Assembly (NCBI RefSeq): GCF_000621165.1
Contig: NZ_JHZA01000007.1
Location: forward strand, 186,001 to 250,000
Source: Enterovibrio calviensis DSM 14347
GTDB lineage: Bacteria; Pseudomonadota; Gammaproteobacteria; Enterobacterales; Vibrionaceae
Length of the DNA stretch: 64,000 nt
Reading direction: 5' to 3'
Shown: positions 6,581-15,511 of the stretch, one piece after another
Position numbering within the stretch: position 1 is the stretch's first letter
Layout of the letters: the number at the start of each line of letters is the position of its first letter
Position numbers and translations under genes: made by a program
The notes under the pieces: model-generated
Database searches by the model: none
The model's input: the letters and a program-made list of their open reading frames with translations, nothing else
Told to the model about the DNA's origin: nothing

Positions 6581-9139
6581 ATGCACAAAACCATCATGAA
6601 AAAAACCATGGTTTACTCAGCGGTAGCTCTGAGTGTCGCGATCGCACTGCCTGCGTGGGCAGTCGATTGTAATGTTCTCCCAACGTGGGATACGAATGAC
6701 GTATACAACGGTGGCACGCAGGTGACTCATCAAGGGGATGCGTATAAGGCCAAGTGGTGGACAACTGGAAAGAATCCAGCCGAAAACTCTGGCCCGTGGG
6801 AAGAGTGGGAAGCATTAGGTCAATGTACCACCACGGGTAACGCTATCCCTGTCGTTTCTGTTACCTCCCCACTTAATAATGCCCAATTTACAGACGGTGA
6901 CACCATTTCTCTATCAGCTACCGCATCAGATACTGATGGCGCAGTGGCTGACGTTGAATTTTTCGCAAACGGATCAAGCGTTGGTGTGGCAAATGTTGCA
7001 CCGTACACCTTGGAGTGGCTAGCCACAGAAGGGCAGTACACCATTAAAGCTGTCGTAACAGACAATGAAGGCGCAAGCAGTGAGCAGAGCGTGCAAGTCA
7101 GCGTTGTCCCTGCTGACTTTGGTTTCCCTCCAACGGCGCAATTGACCAATCCTACTAGCTCGTCACAGCTCAAAGTCGGTGACAACGTATTGCTGCAAGC
7201 GACTGCAACAGATGCTGATGGCCCGATCGCGAGTGTGGATTTTTATGTCGACAACAAAATAGTGGGTACCGACGACACTGAACCTTACGAATTGAACTGG
7301 CCTGCGGTAGAAGGCAGCCATACGTTTAACGCCAGAGCGACAGATCAAGATGGTCTTTCTGCTTGGGCGGGTGAAGTGACAGTGAGTGTTGCTGGTGAGG
7401 CAGTCGGTGGCGGCTGTGCTGGTGTGCCAACGTACAAAGCGGGTACCTCTTACGCTGCTGGCGCTATCGTACAAAATGGTAACTACAAATATCAGTGCGA
7501 TGTGTCAGGTTGGTGTTCATCTGATGCCGCATGGGCTTACGAGCCGAAAAATGGTCAGTACTGGACGGATGCATGGACGGAGTTGGGCATTTGCGCCATC
7601 GTTCCTACCGTCACATTTACTGCGCCATCCAACAACGCCACGGTGCTTGCCGGTGAATCGCTGGTAGTGTCGGCTGATGCAACTGATGCTGACGGAAGCG
7701 TTGAAGGCGTTGAGTTCTTTGCTGCAGGGCAAAGCATTGGTGTAGATACGACTTCGCCTTACAGCGTGAATTGGTCAGCTCAAGGTATGGATGAAGTTAG
7801 CTTAAGTGCAGTAGCCACCGACAACGAAGGTAACACTGGTACAGCAGGTGTGTTGATCAATGTCAGCGATCAACCTTTGGTAGCGAGCCTAACTTCTCCT
7901 TCAGCAGGCAGTTCTTATGGCTTGGGTAAAGTGGTTTCACTCTCGGCAGAAGCCAGTGCACTTAGCGGCAGCGTCACGAAAGTCGACTTCCTTGTTGATG
8001 GTTTGGTTGTTGCAACGGATTCCAGTGCGCCATACAGCGCAAACTGGACACCTGGTGGTGTGGGCAGCTTTACTGTGTCTGCGTTAGCAACAGACAGCAG
8101 CGGCTTAACAGCAGCAACTCAGGGTGCGACAGTGAAAGTGTTTGAGCAATCAGCAGTGAAACATAAGTTGATTGGCTACTGGCATAACTTTGTGAATGGA
8201 GCAGGCTGTCCGTTGAAACTCAGCGAGATGTCAGAAGCGTGGGATATCATTGATATCGCATTTGCAGAGAACGATCGCAACAGCAACGGTACTGTGCATT
8301 TCAACCTTTATAACGGTGATATTCGCAGCACCTGTGCACCGTTAGATCCGCAAGTCTTTAAGCAAGAAATGGCCGCGTTGCAGGCGAAAGGCAAAGTGTT
8401 TGTTCTTTCTTTGGGCGGTGCAGAAGGCACCATCACACTTAACACTGATGCTGACGAAGCGGCGTTTGTTTCGAGCTTGACTGACATCATTAAAGAGTGG
8501 GGATTTGATGGGCTGGATATTGACTTAGAAAGTGGATCTAACCTGGTTCATGGCTCTCAAATTCAGGCAAGACTGCCACGTGCATTGAAACAAATCGAAG
8601 CCAACATGGGCGGAGATATGTACCTGACAATGGCTCCTGAACATCCATATGTTCAAGGTGGTATGGTGGCGTATACCGGTATTTGGGGCGCTTACATTCC
8701 ATTGATTGATGCGCTGCGCGATACGCTCGATTTGCTGCATGTTCAACTGTACAACAATGGTGGTTTGCCTAACCCGTATCTTTCAGGTGCTGCACCAGAA
8801 GGGTCTGTGGACATGATGGTAGCGCAATCTAAGATGTTGGTAGAAGGGTTTGAATTGGCAAACGGTACGCAGTTTATGCCGCTTCGCGATGACCAAGTGG
8901 CAATTGGTTTACCGTCTGGGCCTAGTTCTGCAAACTCCGGCCAAGCACCAACACGTAACATTCTTGATGCGTTAGATTGTTTAACCAAAGGCACGGGCTG
9001 TGGCACGGTTGTTCCTGCATTTAACTATCCGAATTTTGGTGGTGTGATGACATGGTCAATTAACTGGGATCAGCATGATGGTTATAACTTCTCTGGCCCT
9101 GTTGGTGACAAGCTAAAAGCGATGAATACAGGTCAGTAA
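6581..9139 (+). CDS. Secreted multidomain GH18 chitinase
   Basis: An 852-aa exported chitinase. Order: signal peptide 1-27 (ends PAWA); CBM5/12-type chitin-binding module about 30-82; two bacterial Ig-like modules about 88-175 and 181-268; second CBM5/12 about 279-338; two more Ig-like modules about 341-428 and 432-521; GH18 catalytic barrel about 527-852. The catalytic DxxDxDxE motif is intact (DGLDIDLE, residues 643-650, acid Glu650). It would cleave chitin chains outside the cell. ATG at 6581 is chosen because AAGGAA lies 7 nt upstream and the signal peptide begins there. A strong terminator follows. Confidence 0.95.
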   Translation: MHKTIMKKTMVYSAVALSVAIALPAWAVDCNVLPTWDTNDVYNGGTQVTHQGDAYKAKWWTTGKNPAENSGPWEEWEALGQCTTTGNAIPVVSVTSPLNNAQFTDGDTISLSATASDTDGAVADVEFFANGSSVGVANVAPYTLEWLATEGQYTIKAVVTDNEGASSEQSVQVSVVPADFGFPPTAQLTNPTSSSQLKVGDNVLLQATATDADGPIASVDFYVDNKIVGTDDTEPYELNWPAVEGSHTFNARATDQDGLSAWAGEVTVSVAGEAVGGGCAGVPTYKAGTSYAAGAIVQNGNYKYQCDVSGWCSSDAAWAYEPKNGQYWTDAWTELGICAIVPTVTFTAPSNNATVLAGESLVVSADATDADGSVEGVEFFAAGQSIGVDTTSPYSVNWSAQGMDEVSLSAVATDNEGNTGTAGVLINVSDQPLVASLTSPSAGSSYGLGKVVSLSAEASALSGSVTKVDFLVDGLVVATDSSAPYSANWTPGGVGSFTVSALATDSSGLTAATQGATVKVFEQSAVKHKLIGYWHNFVNGAGCPLKLSEMSEAWDIIDIAFAENDRNSNGTVHFNLYNGDIRSTCAPLDPQVFKQEMAALQAKGKVFVLSLGGAEGTITLNTDADEAAFVSSLTDIIKEWGFDGLDIDLESGSNLVHGSQIQARLPRALKQIEANMGGDMYLTMAPEHPYVQGGMVAYTGIWGAYIPLIDALRDTLDLLHVQLYNNGGLPNPYLSGAAPEGSVDMMVAQSKMLVEGFELANGTQFMPLRDDQVAIGLPSGPSSANSGQAPTRNILDALDCLTKGTGCGTVVPAFNYPNFGGVMTWSINWDQHDGYNFSGPVGDKLKAMNTGQ

Positions 9140-9191
9140 CACTCAGATGACATTCAACCTACTTTACGCGTAACCGTGTAAAGTGATGACA

Positions 9192-9228
9192 AAAGTCGGT
9201 AACCCTAGGTTGCCGACTTTTTCTTTTT
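9192..9228 (+). terminator. Rho-independent terminator after the chitinase
   Basis: Stem AAAGTCGGTAACC / GGTTGCCGACTTT closed by a 3-nt loop and followed by a T-rich tract. It sits about 50 bp after the chitinase stop. Confidence 0.85.
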
Positions 9229-9318
9229 TCAACATACCGCTTTGTCTCGTAACCATGACGTTAGCGTCGGTTTATCCTTCATATACTCTGCGTTAGGTCA
9301 CCAGAGATACATAAAGTG

Positions 9319-9888
9319 ATGAATCACGTTGTGGGAAACAAAACATTCAGAGGGCTTTCTTACCTCTTTTCTCAACTGCCAAAGTCTGAGAAGTGGTTGC
9401 ATGTGATAACCATGACATGGGTGATATATCAAATTGTCACGGCATTTGGCATGCATGTTCAAGGCGACACCTCCCACACTCAGATTACCTCAGTTGATGA
9501 ATTACACATGTATGGTGGACTTGGCCTGATGTTTGTCGGCCTAATATTTTTCATTGTGGTTATCCATCGTCGTCGTTTGACCGATCTTTACCCGTGGGCA
9601 TTTGGAAAATTTGGCGCAATTCAGCAAGATGTCAGAGCTTTGCTTAGATGGCATTTGCCCGAACCGCAACACGGAGGGTTAGCCGCGACAGTAGAAGGTC
9701 TTGGATTGTTAGCACTGTTTCTGGCGATTTTCACTGGCGCATGGTGGTTTGTTTTGTTTGCTAAAGGCAGTGCGCTTGCTCCTGATTTTCTATCGTTTCA
9801 TAAAACCGCGGTGGGCGCGATTGAAGTCTATGTCTACGGGCATGGCATTTTTGCTCTGCTGCATTTGGCCACTTGGTGGCGTCGCTAA
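9319..9888 (+). CDS. Cytochrome b561-like membrane protein
   Basis: A protein of about 189 aa with four hydrophobic helices (about residues 27-50, 65-85, 125-150, 160-185). Histidines are placed inside or at the ends of helices (KWLHVI, ELHMYGG, SFHKTAVG, YGHGIF), a pattern of b-type di-haem cytochrome b561 and hydrogenase-cytochrome-b-like proteins. It probably passes electrons across the inner membrane, but no partner oxidoreductase is adjacent. GTG at 9316 directly precedes ATG 9319; either may be used. Confidence 0.65.
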   Translation: MNHVVGNKTFRGLSYLFSQLPKSEKWLHVITMTWVIYQIVTAFGMHVQGDTSHTQITSVDELHMYGGLGLMFVGLIFFIVVIHRRRLTDLYPWAFGKFGAIQQDVRALLRWHLPEPQHGGLAATVEGLGLLALFLAIFTGAWWFVLFAKGSALAPDFLSFHKTAVGAIEVYVYGHGIFALLHLATWWRR

Positions 9889-10087
9889 GACGTTGTCAGC
9901 TGTTTCTCTTCCCGCCTTTTTGTTTTCGATTCCTTTCAAAGCCTCGGATGCGTTCCGCGTCAGTTGACTAACACGTCAATGGATAGCATTCAGCTAAAAA
10001 CAATATGCAAATAAGTGTCTATAATTTCGTCAAAGCGAATATTTACCAAAAATAATATTCACCTTGCAAATAATAGAGGCGCGCTCG

Positions 10088-10399
10088 ATGAAAACATGGA
10101 AGGAACAGGAAGTTGCTGAATTTGCTGTCGCAGTGATTTCGAAACGGTCTATTGCTGGTGTTGGTGCTGAGTATGAGAAATCAGGCAAGGGCAATGATTG
10201 GCAACACTGTGTGAAACTCAACCTCGAAGGCTTCAGTGATGCACGAGTCTTGAGCCTCGACCATATCTGGCAGGATATGTTTGAGAACAGAAAAACAGAG
10301 TTTTCGGGCGAGGTGCTGGCAACCGAAATGATTGAAAGCAGTGGTGAAGCTGTGCAGCTAAAAACCCCTTATGAAGTTGAAATTCGTGTGAGTTACTAA
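10088..10399 (+). CDS. Conserved-looking small cytoplasmic protein, function unknown
   Basis: A 103-aa soluble protein starting at ATG 10088 with AGAGG 8 nt upstream; an upstream in-frame codon at 10064 lacks a ribosome site. It is mixed alpha/beta, without signal peptide, membrane span or cysteine motif. I do not recognise a family. It stands alone, 190 bp after the cytochrome gene and before a long non-coding stretch filled with repeat elements. Confidence 0.6.
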   Translation: MKTWKEQEVAEFAVAVISKRSIAGVGAEYEKSGKGNDWQHCVKLNLEGFSDARVLSLDHIWQDMFENRKTEFSGEVLATEMIESSGEAVQLKTPYEVEIRVSY

Positions 10400-10683
10400 C
10401 ACAAAGCCTTTGGGCTCCAGTCTTGCACCTTAGCGGCATCGTGATAGATGGTTGCGTGGTTAAGGTGCATGATTTGACTTATTAAGTACATGACTTTGGG
10501 TCAGCAAGCTGCTGTTAGTATACTGCGCCACCACTCAAGACCTCACAATCACGCCATGCCATCGATGCCGCTTCGTTTTTAGGTTCTTCCAACACCGTAA
10601 AACTGACTCTCCTATATCGGACTTGATGTGAATTCCTCCTTGCTCGTCAAGAGTTTTAAAAGCGCGTTTAAAACAAAATGATA

Positions 10684-10949
10684 TATACCCAAGTAACCTG
10701 AAGATGCAGGATTCAGCGAGCTGTACTGACGTTATGATCAAGGCGTCACTTTGCCGATGTAGTGAGCTCCAACAAAAAGGGACAACACCGAGCATGGCGT
10801 CAGTAAACTCGCCCGAAGGGAGGCCCTCAGAGCGTCCACTTCATCGTTAAATTCCTGTGAAATAGAATGACTATTCCTACAAGAATTTGCCTTGAATTGA
10901 ACACTCTGATGGCCTCTGAAATCGAACATCTTCAGATTACTTGGGTATA
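10684..10949 (-). repeat. Full-length TATACCCAAGT repeat, reverse orientation
   Basis: A 266-bp copy, inverted relative to the two other long copies. Terminal inverted repeats are about 23 bp (TATACCCAAGTAACCTGAAG and its partner). The interior carries two further inverted repeats. It keeps an open frame through the element. Confidence 0.92.
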
Positions 10950-11093
10950 GATCTCAGTTAACATGTACGAGAGTTAATTTGTCGCGTTGTTGCGTTTTTT
11001 GGCTCGTGGCTAGAGCGTTGGGCTGAACTCGGCGACTTGCGCTCAAAGCGCAGCCCCTTCATGCCAATCCCAACTATATTGAGCTGACACTGA

Positions 11094-11140
11094 TATACCC
11101 AAGTAACCTGAATTCGCTATTTTCAGGTTGCTTGGGTATA
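11094..11140. repeat. Short repeat copy (47 bp)
   Basis: TATACCCAAGTAACCTGAA and TTCAGGTTGCTTGGGTATA face each other across an 8-9 nt loop. It lies about 60 bp upstream of phnP and could fold in its leader transcript. Confidence 0.85.
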
Positions 11141-11198
11141 TAAGACCAGAGCATGATTTGGTGAACGGACGCTCTTTAATTTATTTTTGGGAAGATAG

Positions 11199-11957
11199 AT
11201 GCTCAGATTAACGTTGTTGGGAACGGGAGCTGCAGGAGGCGTTCCGTTGTACGGATGTGAATGTAGCGCATGCAAAAGGGCGAGGGAACAAGCAGCGTTC
11301 GAAAGAAAACCTTGTTCGGCCATGCTCGAATGGGGGCGAGGTGGTGTAAAAGAGCGTCTGTTAATTGATGCAGGGATAATGGATCTTCACTCTCGTTTTG
11401 CTGCAGGAACCTACCATGGTTTCCTGCTAACTCATTTTCATGTTGATCATGTCCAAGGCTTGTTTCACTTGCGGTGGGGCAATACGTCGCCCATCCCCGT
11501 TTGGTGCCCAGATGATCCGCAAGGTTGTGCCGATTTGCTGAAGCATTCGGGATGTTTGGACTTTAAACCGCTATTTCAGCATGGCGAGTCATTCCAAATT
11601 AATCGACTAACGATCACCCCACTTGCGATGAAGCATTCACGCCCAACTATGGGGTTTGTGTTCGAATACGGGATTATGAGTGTGGCCTATTTAACCGATA
11701 CCGATGGGTTACCGGCACAGACGTTAGATTGGCTTATGGAGCGACCTCGTCTTGATGCCATTGTAATGGATTGTTCCTTTCCTCCGGATAGTGACAATGA
11801 AAATCACAGTAATCTAGAAACGGCGCGTCAATTGAATGAAAAGCTAAAACCCAAAGAATTTATCATTACTCACCTTAACCATGACCTTGACCGATGGCTG
11901 ATGGAAAACGGTGTGCCTAGTTGGGTGACAATTGGACGTGATGGATTGGAGATATAG
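11199..11957 (+). CDS. phnP: Phosphoribosyl 1,2-cyclic phosphate phosphodiesterase PhnP (orphan)
   Basis: A 252-aa metallo-beta-lactamase-fold phosphodiesterase, exactly the length of E. coli PhnP. The catalytic motif is HFHVDH (residues 79-84 in LLTHFHVDHVQGLF). The extra structural zinc site of PhnP is visible as CECSAC (Cys20, 22, 25), and the C-terminal THLNHDLDRWLMENGVPS matches the family. In E. coli PhnP opens a cyclic sugar phosphate made by C-P lyase. No phn genes accompany it here, so it may act on other 1,2-cyclic sugar phosphates. Confidence 0.9.
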   Translation: MLRLTLLGTGAAGGVPLYGCECSACKRAREQAAFERKPCSAMLEWGRGGVKERLLIDAGIMDLHSRFAAGTYHGFLLTHFHVDHVQGLFHLRWGNTSPIPVWCPDDPQGCADLLKHSGCLDFKPLFQHGESFQINRLTITPLAMKHSRPTMGFVFEYGIMSVAYLTDTDGLPAQTLDWLMERPRLDAIVMDCSFPPDSDNENHSNLETARQLNEKLKPKEFIITHLNHDLDRWLMENGVPSWVTIGRDGLEI

Positions 11958-12026
11958 GCGCAATCTTCCTAACATTGGACGGCCGTAATGCGTGACGTGG
12001 TATTGCGCCTTTTTATAAGGCGCAAT
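11956..12026. terminator. Triple inverted-repeat region after phnP
   Basis: AGGCGCAAT occurs at 11956-11964 and again at 12018-12026, with its complement ATTGCGCCT at 12002-12010 followed by TTTT. The first pair would give a long-loop terminator for phnP. The second pair gives a tight alternative hairpin. Which one forms is not clear. Confidence 0.5.
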
Positions 12027-12093
12027 CATGCTGCCGTCGTGTCATTTATATCTAGTTAGCGATGGCTAGTTGGCGACGGTTAGTTAGCGATGG

Positions 12094-13056
12094 CTAGTTA
12101 GAAACTGAACGGTAAAACAGTCGCTCATACGGCTTTCCATCAATGAGTCTTGCCATGCGTGAAACCACAGCGACAAACACCAATGCGAAGATGAGCCTTC
12201 CCCAGAAAATGGTGTTGAAATCAGCGCCAATCACAAGCATCAATAACGTGTCTTCAATCAGGCTATGTAAAAGACCAAGCAGAGTGATGGACGTGAAAAT
12301 GTCTCGCGGAGGAATATGGCCTTTTTTGGCTTCATTGATCAGCAATCCTCCCCCGTAAGAAAGCCCAAGAGTGATGCCTATCAATGTCAGGTTGGTGGCT
12401 TCTCGACTAATCCCAAGCAACCGCAAAAACGGACTCAATGCCTTTCCAATTAAGCGCTCAATACCCAATACTTTAAGGAGGTTGAGTACGAAAATAAGCG
12501 CAAAAATAATCACGAAAACTATCGCAAGGTTTTGCACCTGATTGATCGCCCAGTCGGTAAGTGAAACTTTGCCGGAACTTGCGGCTTGCCAGATCATGTG
12601 TGCAGGATCTTGTAATGACCCCGTTGCTTGATAGATGAGTTTTAAAATCCACGCTAAAAGCAATGCGCCGCCTACGCGACAAAACACTGTCCACCAAATC
12701 GATACGCCGGATTTCTTTGCCAATCCCACTTCGATTGGCATGGAATGGGCAAGTAAGATCATGCTGCTTAGAATGGAAGCTTGCGCCACCGTCATTGGTA
12801 CATCGAAGTTGATGAGTACGACCAATGCCGAGTATATATTAATGAACATTGCAGTCGCCCAAACCAATCCCATTTCGCTTGGTAAGCCGACAAATTGCAT
12901 GAGTGGGGCAATCAGGTTCGAAAACCAAATAACACCTCCAAATTCCTCAAATATCTTCACTACGATGATGGTGGGGATCATTATTTTATAAAGCGTTGTA
13001 GCGACTTTGACGCTGTCTTTAAATGTCTGTGTTAGAAATCCCGTTACGCCGTTCAT
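12094..13056 (-). CDS. Nucleoside-recognition (Gate) domain membrane protein
   Basis: A 320-aa polytopic inner-membrane protein with about eight hydrophobic segments and two Gate-type halves. Each half has a Gly-rich segment typical of the nucleoside-recognition/SpmA-like family (around AHSMPIEVGLAKKSG and GITLGLSYGGGLLINEAKKG). The solute or role is unknown. ATG at 13056 is chosen over the longer frame because AAGGAC lies just upstream and the extra residues look non-native. It is divergent from the flavin reductase gene. Confidence 0.75.
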   Translation of the reverse strand: MNGVTGFLTQTFKDSVKVATTLYKIMIPTIIVVKIFEEFGGVIWFSNLIAPLMQFVGLPSEMGLVWATAMFINIYSALVVLINFDVPMTVAQASILSSMILLAHSMPIEVGLAKKSGVSIWWTVFCRVGGALLLAWILKLIYQATGSLQDPAHMIWQAASSGKVSLTDWAINQVQNLAIVFVIIFALIFVLNLLKVLGIERLIGKALSPFLRLLGISREATNLTLIGITLGLSYGGGLLINEAKKGHIPPRDIFTSITLLGLLHSLIEDTLLMLVIGADFNTIFWGRLIFALVFVAVVSRMARLIDGKPYERLFYRSVSN

Positions 13057-13219
13057 ACTGTCCTTGTTATTGCTTGAGAGGTGAGAGCAAATTGCTTGGG
13101 TATGGAGCCAATGCCTCATCCTAACTCACTTTATTTGTTGTGTATTTCCTATGATTGCGTTGATCGAAAAAAGACAGAATGCGGTATTACATTTCACACA
13201 TACTCAAAAAGAACGAACC

Positions 13220-13852
13220 ATGGAATTGAATAAAGCAGACATCAACGCAATGGACGATCGCTACCGTGCCAAATTCATCAACAGTCTTTCTGGTTTTAAA
13301 AGCGCAAACCTTGTTGGTACAACGGATGGCAAAGGCAATCATAACCTTGCCATCGTGAGTTCGGTCTTTCATATCGGCGCAAACCCACCGCTAGTGGGAA
13401 TGATTAGCCGCCCGCACACGGTGACGCGTGACACCTTGGAAAATATTCAAGCAACAGGTATGTACACCATTAATCAAGTTTCTGCTGATATCTGGAAGCA
13501 AGCGCATCAGACGTCAGCGCGTTATCCTGCCGAAGTCTCTGAGTTTACTGAGGCAGGGCTGACACCGGAATATGTAGATGGGGTGGCAGCTCCCTATGTG
13601 GCAGAGAGTCGCGTTAAATTTGCATTGGAAGTGCGTGAGGTACAGACCTTGGCAATCAATGGCACTGAGTTGATCATCGGAGAAATTGTTCAGGTGCTGG
13701 TGGATGAAAAGGCAATTGCTGGTGATGGCTACATTGATATTGAAGCGCTAGAGACGGTTGCGATTTCAGGGCTGGACAGTTATCACGACACACGCCGTTT
13801 AGCTCGGTTAAGTTACGCAAAACCGAACATAAACGTCGAAGAGATTGAGTGA
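13220..13852 (+). CDS. Flavin reductase-like (FMN-binding split barrel) protein
   Basis: A 210-aa protein of the flavin-reductase-like family. The N-terminal split barrel shows the flavin-contact stretch NLAIVSSVFHIGANPPLVGMISRP at about 45-68 and a TRDTLENI segment after it. Members bind FMN and either reduce it with NAD(P)H or serve as flavoproteins. Start at ATG 13220 fits the family N-terminus; an upstream in-frame ATG at 13151 adds unrelated residues. No monooxygenase partner lies beside it, so the electron acceptor is unknown. Confidence 0.82.
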   Translation: MELNKADINAMDDRYRAKFINSLSGFKSANLVGTTDGKGNHNLAIVSSVFHIGANPPLVGMISRPHTVTRDTLENIQATGMYTINQVSADIWKQAHQTSARYPAEVSEFTEAGLTPEYVDGVAAPYVAESRVKFALEVREVQTLAINGTELIIGEIVQVLVDEKAIAGDGYIDIEALETVAISGLDSYHDTRRLARLSYAKPNINVEEIE

Positions 13853-13885
13853 AATTATGAGTTGGATGTCTCGATGCGGGGGTCG

Positions 13886-14428
13886 TTAGATAGCCCCGCC
13901 TTCAGGGACCACAATGGGTAAATCCATACAGCCATAGTCCAATCCAAATTGGCTCAACAGGCAGGTGAGTTGACCACGATGATGGGTTTGGTGGTTGAAG
14001 AGGTGCTGACAATATTCCCCAACCAGCTTGGTCAGTCGTTGGCCTTCAGTATTGGTGTAATGAAACGGCTCAGAGGTGACTTCGTCAGTCAAGTGTTCAA
14101 CCATCTCGCAGATAATGGCATCCAATTGATGTCGGAGCGGGATGAAGCCCGATAGCGTGGTTGCAAATGTGTCATCAACTTTGCGTGAAACCGGAAACCC
14201 TGCGAGGGATGTGTCATCGAGCCCACCGACATTATTCGCGGCAAGTCGCTGAAGCATGATCAGATCACCAAACATAATGTGATTCCAGTGATCAAGCGCA
14301 CTAGGGAAAAACGCGTGTGTATTTTGGTTCAGCTGATCTTCGCTAAGGTGTCCACATATGTCGAGAAGGTTACTGTTAATACGCTGATTGTATCGCGCCA
14401 TCATTCTCAGGTTGGCTTGTAGTTCCAT
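13886..14428 (-). CDS. DinB-family metal-binding four-helix protein
   Basis: A 180-aa four-helix-bundle protein. Metal-ligand histidines of the DinB/YfiT superfamily are placed as expected: one in LDHWNHIMFGD (about residue 46-50) and a pair in NHQTHHRGQL (about 145-152). Some relatives are thiol-dependent transferases, including mycothiol and bacillithiol S-transferases. In a glutathione-using cell the substrate is uncertain. Start ATG with AGGGAG upstream. It converges with the flavin reductase. Confidence 0.82.
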   Translation of the reverse strand: MELQANLRMMARYNQRINSNLLDICGHLSEDQLNQNTHAFFPSALDHWNHIMFGDLIMLQRLAANNVGGLDDTSLAGFPVSRKVDDTFATTLSGFIPLRHQLDAIICEMVEHLTDEVTSEPFHYTNTEGQRLTKLVGEYCQHLFNHQTHHRGQLTCLLSQFGLDYGCMDLPIVVPEGGAI

Positions 14429-14737
14429 ATTTTACTCCCTGTTCATTTATGCCAACGCTAACGTACTCTGTGGAAAATTTCGCGAATAAATCTTAGCCAA
14501 CGTCACTTTGTTGAAGATTACGCGAAGCAATTGCCACTCTGACATCGCAAGATCAGTAATCCTTTGATAGGGATAGCGAGAGTGCCCCAAAAAGAAGACC
14601 TGATGGCCATTTATCCCAGCATATTACAGAAGCCAAATCCCCACAGGCCAACGGTCGACTACTCTGACCAGAAGAACTTTCATTGAAAAATCGAACGTTC
14701 GTGCTATTAATGAATAAGCGCAATACAGAAGAGAGTT
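14429..14737. other. Intergenic region upstream of TetR gene
   Basis: 309 bp with no reading frame I can support. The last 60 bp hold the promoter and operator of the following TetR gene. Confidence 0.5.
14683..14710 (+). promoter_or_regulatory. Promoter of the second TetR gene with operator in the spacer
   Basis: TTGAAA (14683-14688) and TATTAA (14705-14710) are separated by 16 bp. The spacer contains the perfect palindrome CGAACGTTCG (14692-14701). A palindrome between -35 and -10 of a TetR gene is typical of autorepression. A similar but imperfect AGAACATTCG lies at 15391-15400 upstream of the hydrolase gene. Confidence 0.6.
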
Positions 14738-15334
14738 ATGAGCAAGAGAAAGCAGACCAGAGAACAGATATTGTCGATCGCATTTGAAATGGCGAGTCGG
14801 GAAGGGCTTGAGAGTTTAACCATTGGTGAGCTTGCAAAGCGTGTTGGTATGTCAAAAAGTGGGTTGTTTGCTCATTTTAATGCGAGAAGCAATCTTCAAG
14901 CTGCAGTGGTGGAATATGCAGGCGAACGATTTGCGGAACGAGTCATTGCACCGTGCCGTGATGCATCACATTCTTCCATCGAGGCCAAAATTCGTCATAT
15001 GTTGGATAACTGGCTGACTTGGAATGGCTCTTTTCAAGGCAGTTGTATGTTTCTGGATGCATGGCGTGAAAGCCATACTGAAGACGACCCGATGCAGCAC
15101 GCTCTGGAAGCAACGATTAAAAAGTGGCTGAACTACCTCCATATTCAATTCGAAAGAGGCATTGAACTGGAAGAGTTTGAGCAAAGCCTTGATTGTTGGC
15201 AAACCGTTTACGAATTGTATGGCCTGTATTTGAGTAGCCATTTGTTCAGAACATTGGGACTTGAAGCTGATGGCGGTCAAAAGTTTTGGACCGGCATTGA
15301 CGAGCTGTTTACGAGAGTGCGGGCAAAAAAGTAA
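14738..15334 (+). CDS. TetR family transcriptional regulator
   Basis: A 198-aa repressor with an N-terminal helix-turn-helix (about residues 8-55, RVGMSKSGLFAHFNARSNLQ) and a helical ligand domain with tryptophans and the motif GSFQGSCMFLDAW at about 92-104. GAGAG precedes the ATG. Its own promoter carries a palindrome, so it is probably autoregulated. The next gene on the same strand is an alpha/beta hydrolase, its likely target. Confidence 0.87.
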   Translation: MSKRKQTREQILSIAFEMASREGLESLTIGELAKRVGMSKSGLFAHFNARSNLQAAVVEYAGERFAERVIAPCRDASHSSIEAKIRHMLDNWLTWNGSFQGSCMFLDAWRESHTEDDPMQHALEATIKKWLNYLHIQFERGIELEEFEQSLDCWQTVYELYGLYLSSHLFRTLGLEADGGQKFWTGIDELFTRVRAKK

Positions 15335-15511
15335 TCACTCTGTTTGTGACGACGCAATTTGAAAAAACACTACTGATTGTTGATGCAATTAGAACATTCG
15401 TTGTGTTCGTTATTTTGCCTTTAAAAAGCACGACCGTACTATTTAATGAGTCATTTTATCGTACTGAGCCCAGTTTTTTGGGGCTTGGTTTAATAAAAAA
15501 GGGATAGCAAC

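Larger units (their letters stand above)
10400..11198. other. 800-bp non-coding stretch carrying one long and one short repeat
   Basis: No convincing gene. It holds a full-length repeat (10684-10949) and a short one (11094-11140). The remaining sequence shows no ribosome sites or conserved coding frame. The small frame inside the long repeat is a property of the repeat. Confidence 0.6.

Noticed and set aside
9749-9967. Frame overlapping the end of the cytochrome gene
   Set aside because: Shadow of the cytochrome b561-like gene in another frame with no ribosome site.
12055-12105. GATGGCTAGTT direct repeats after phnP
   Set aside because: Short imperfect repeats in a 3' intergenic region without structure or partner copies; probably local slippage.
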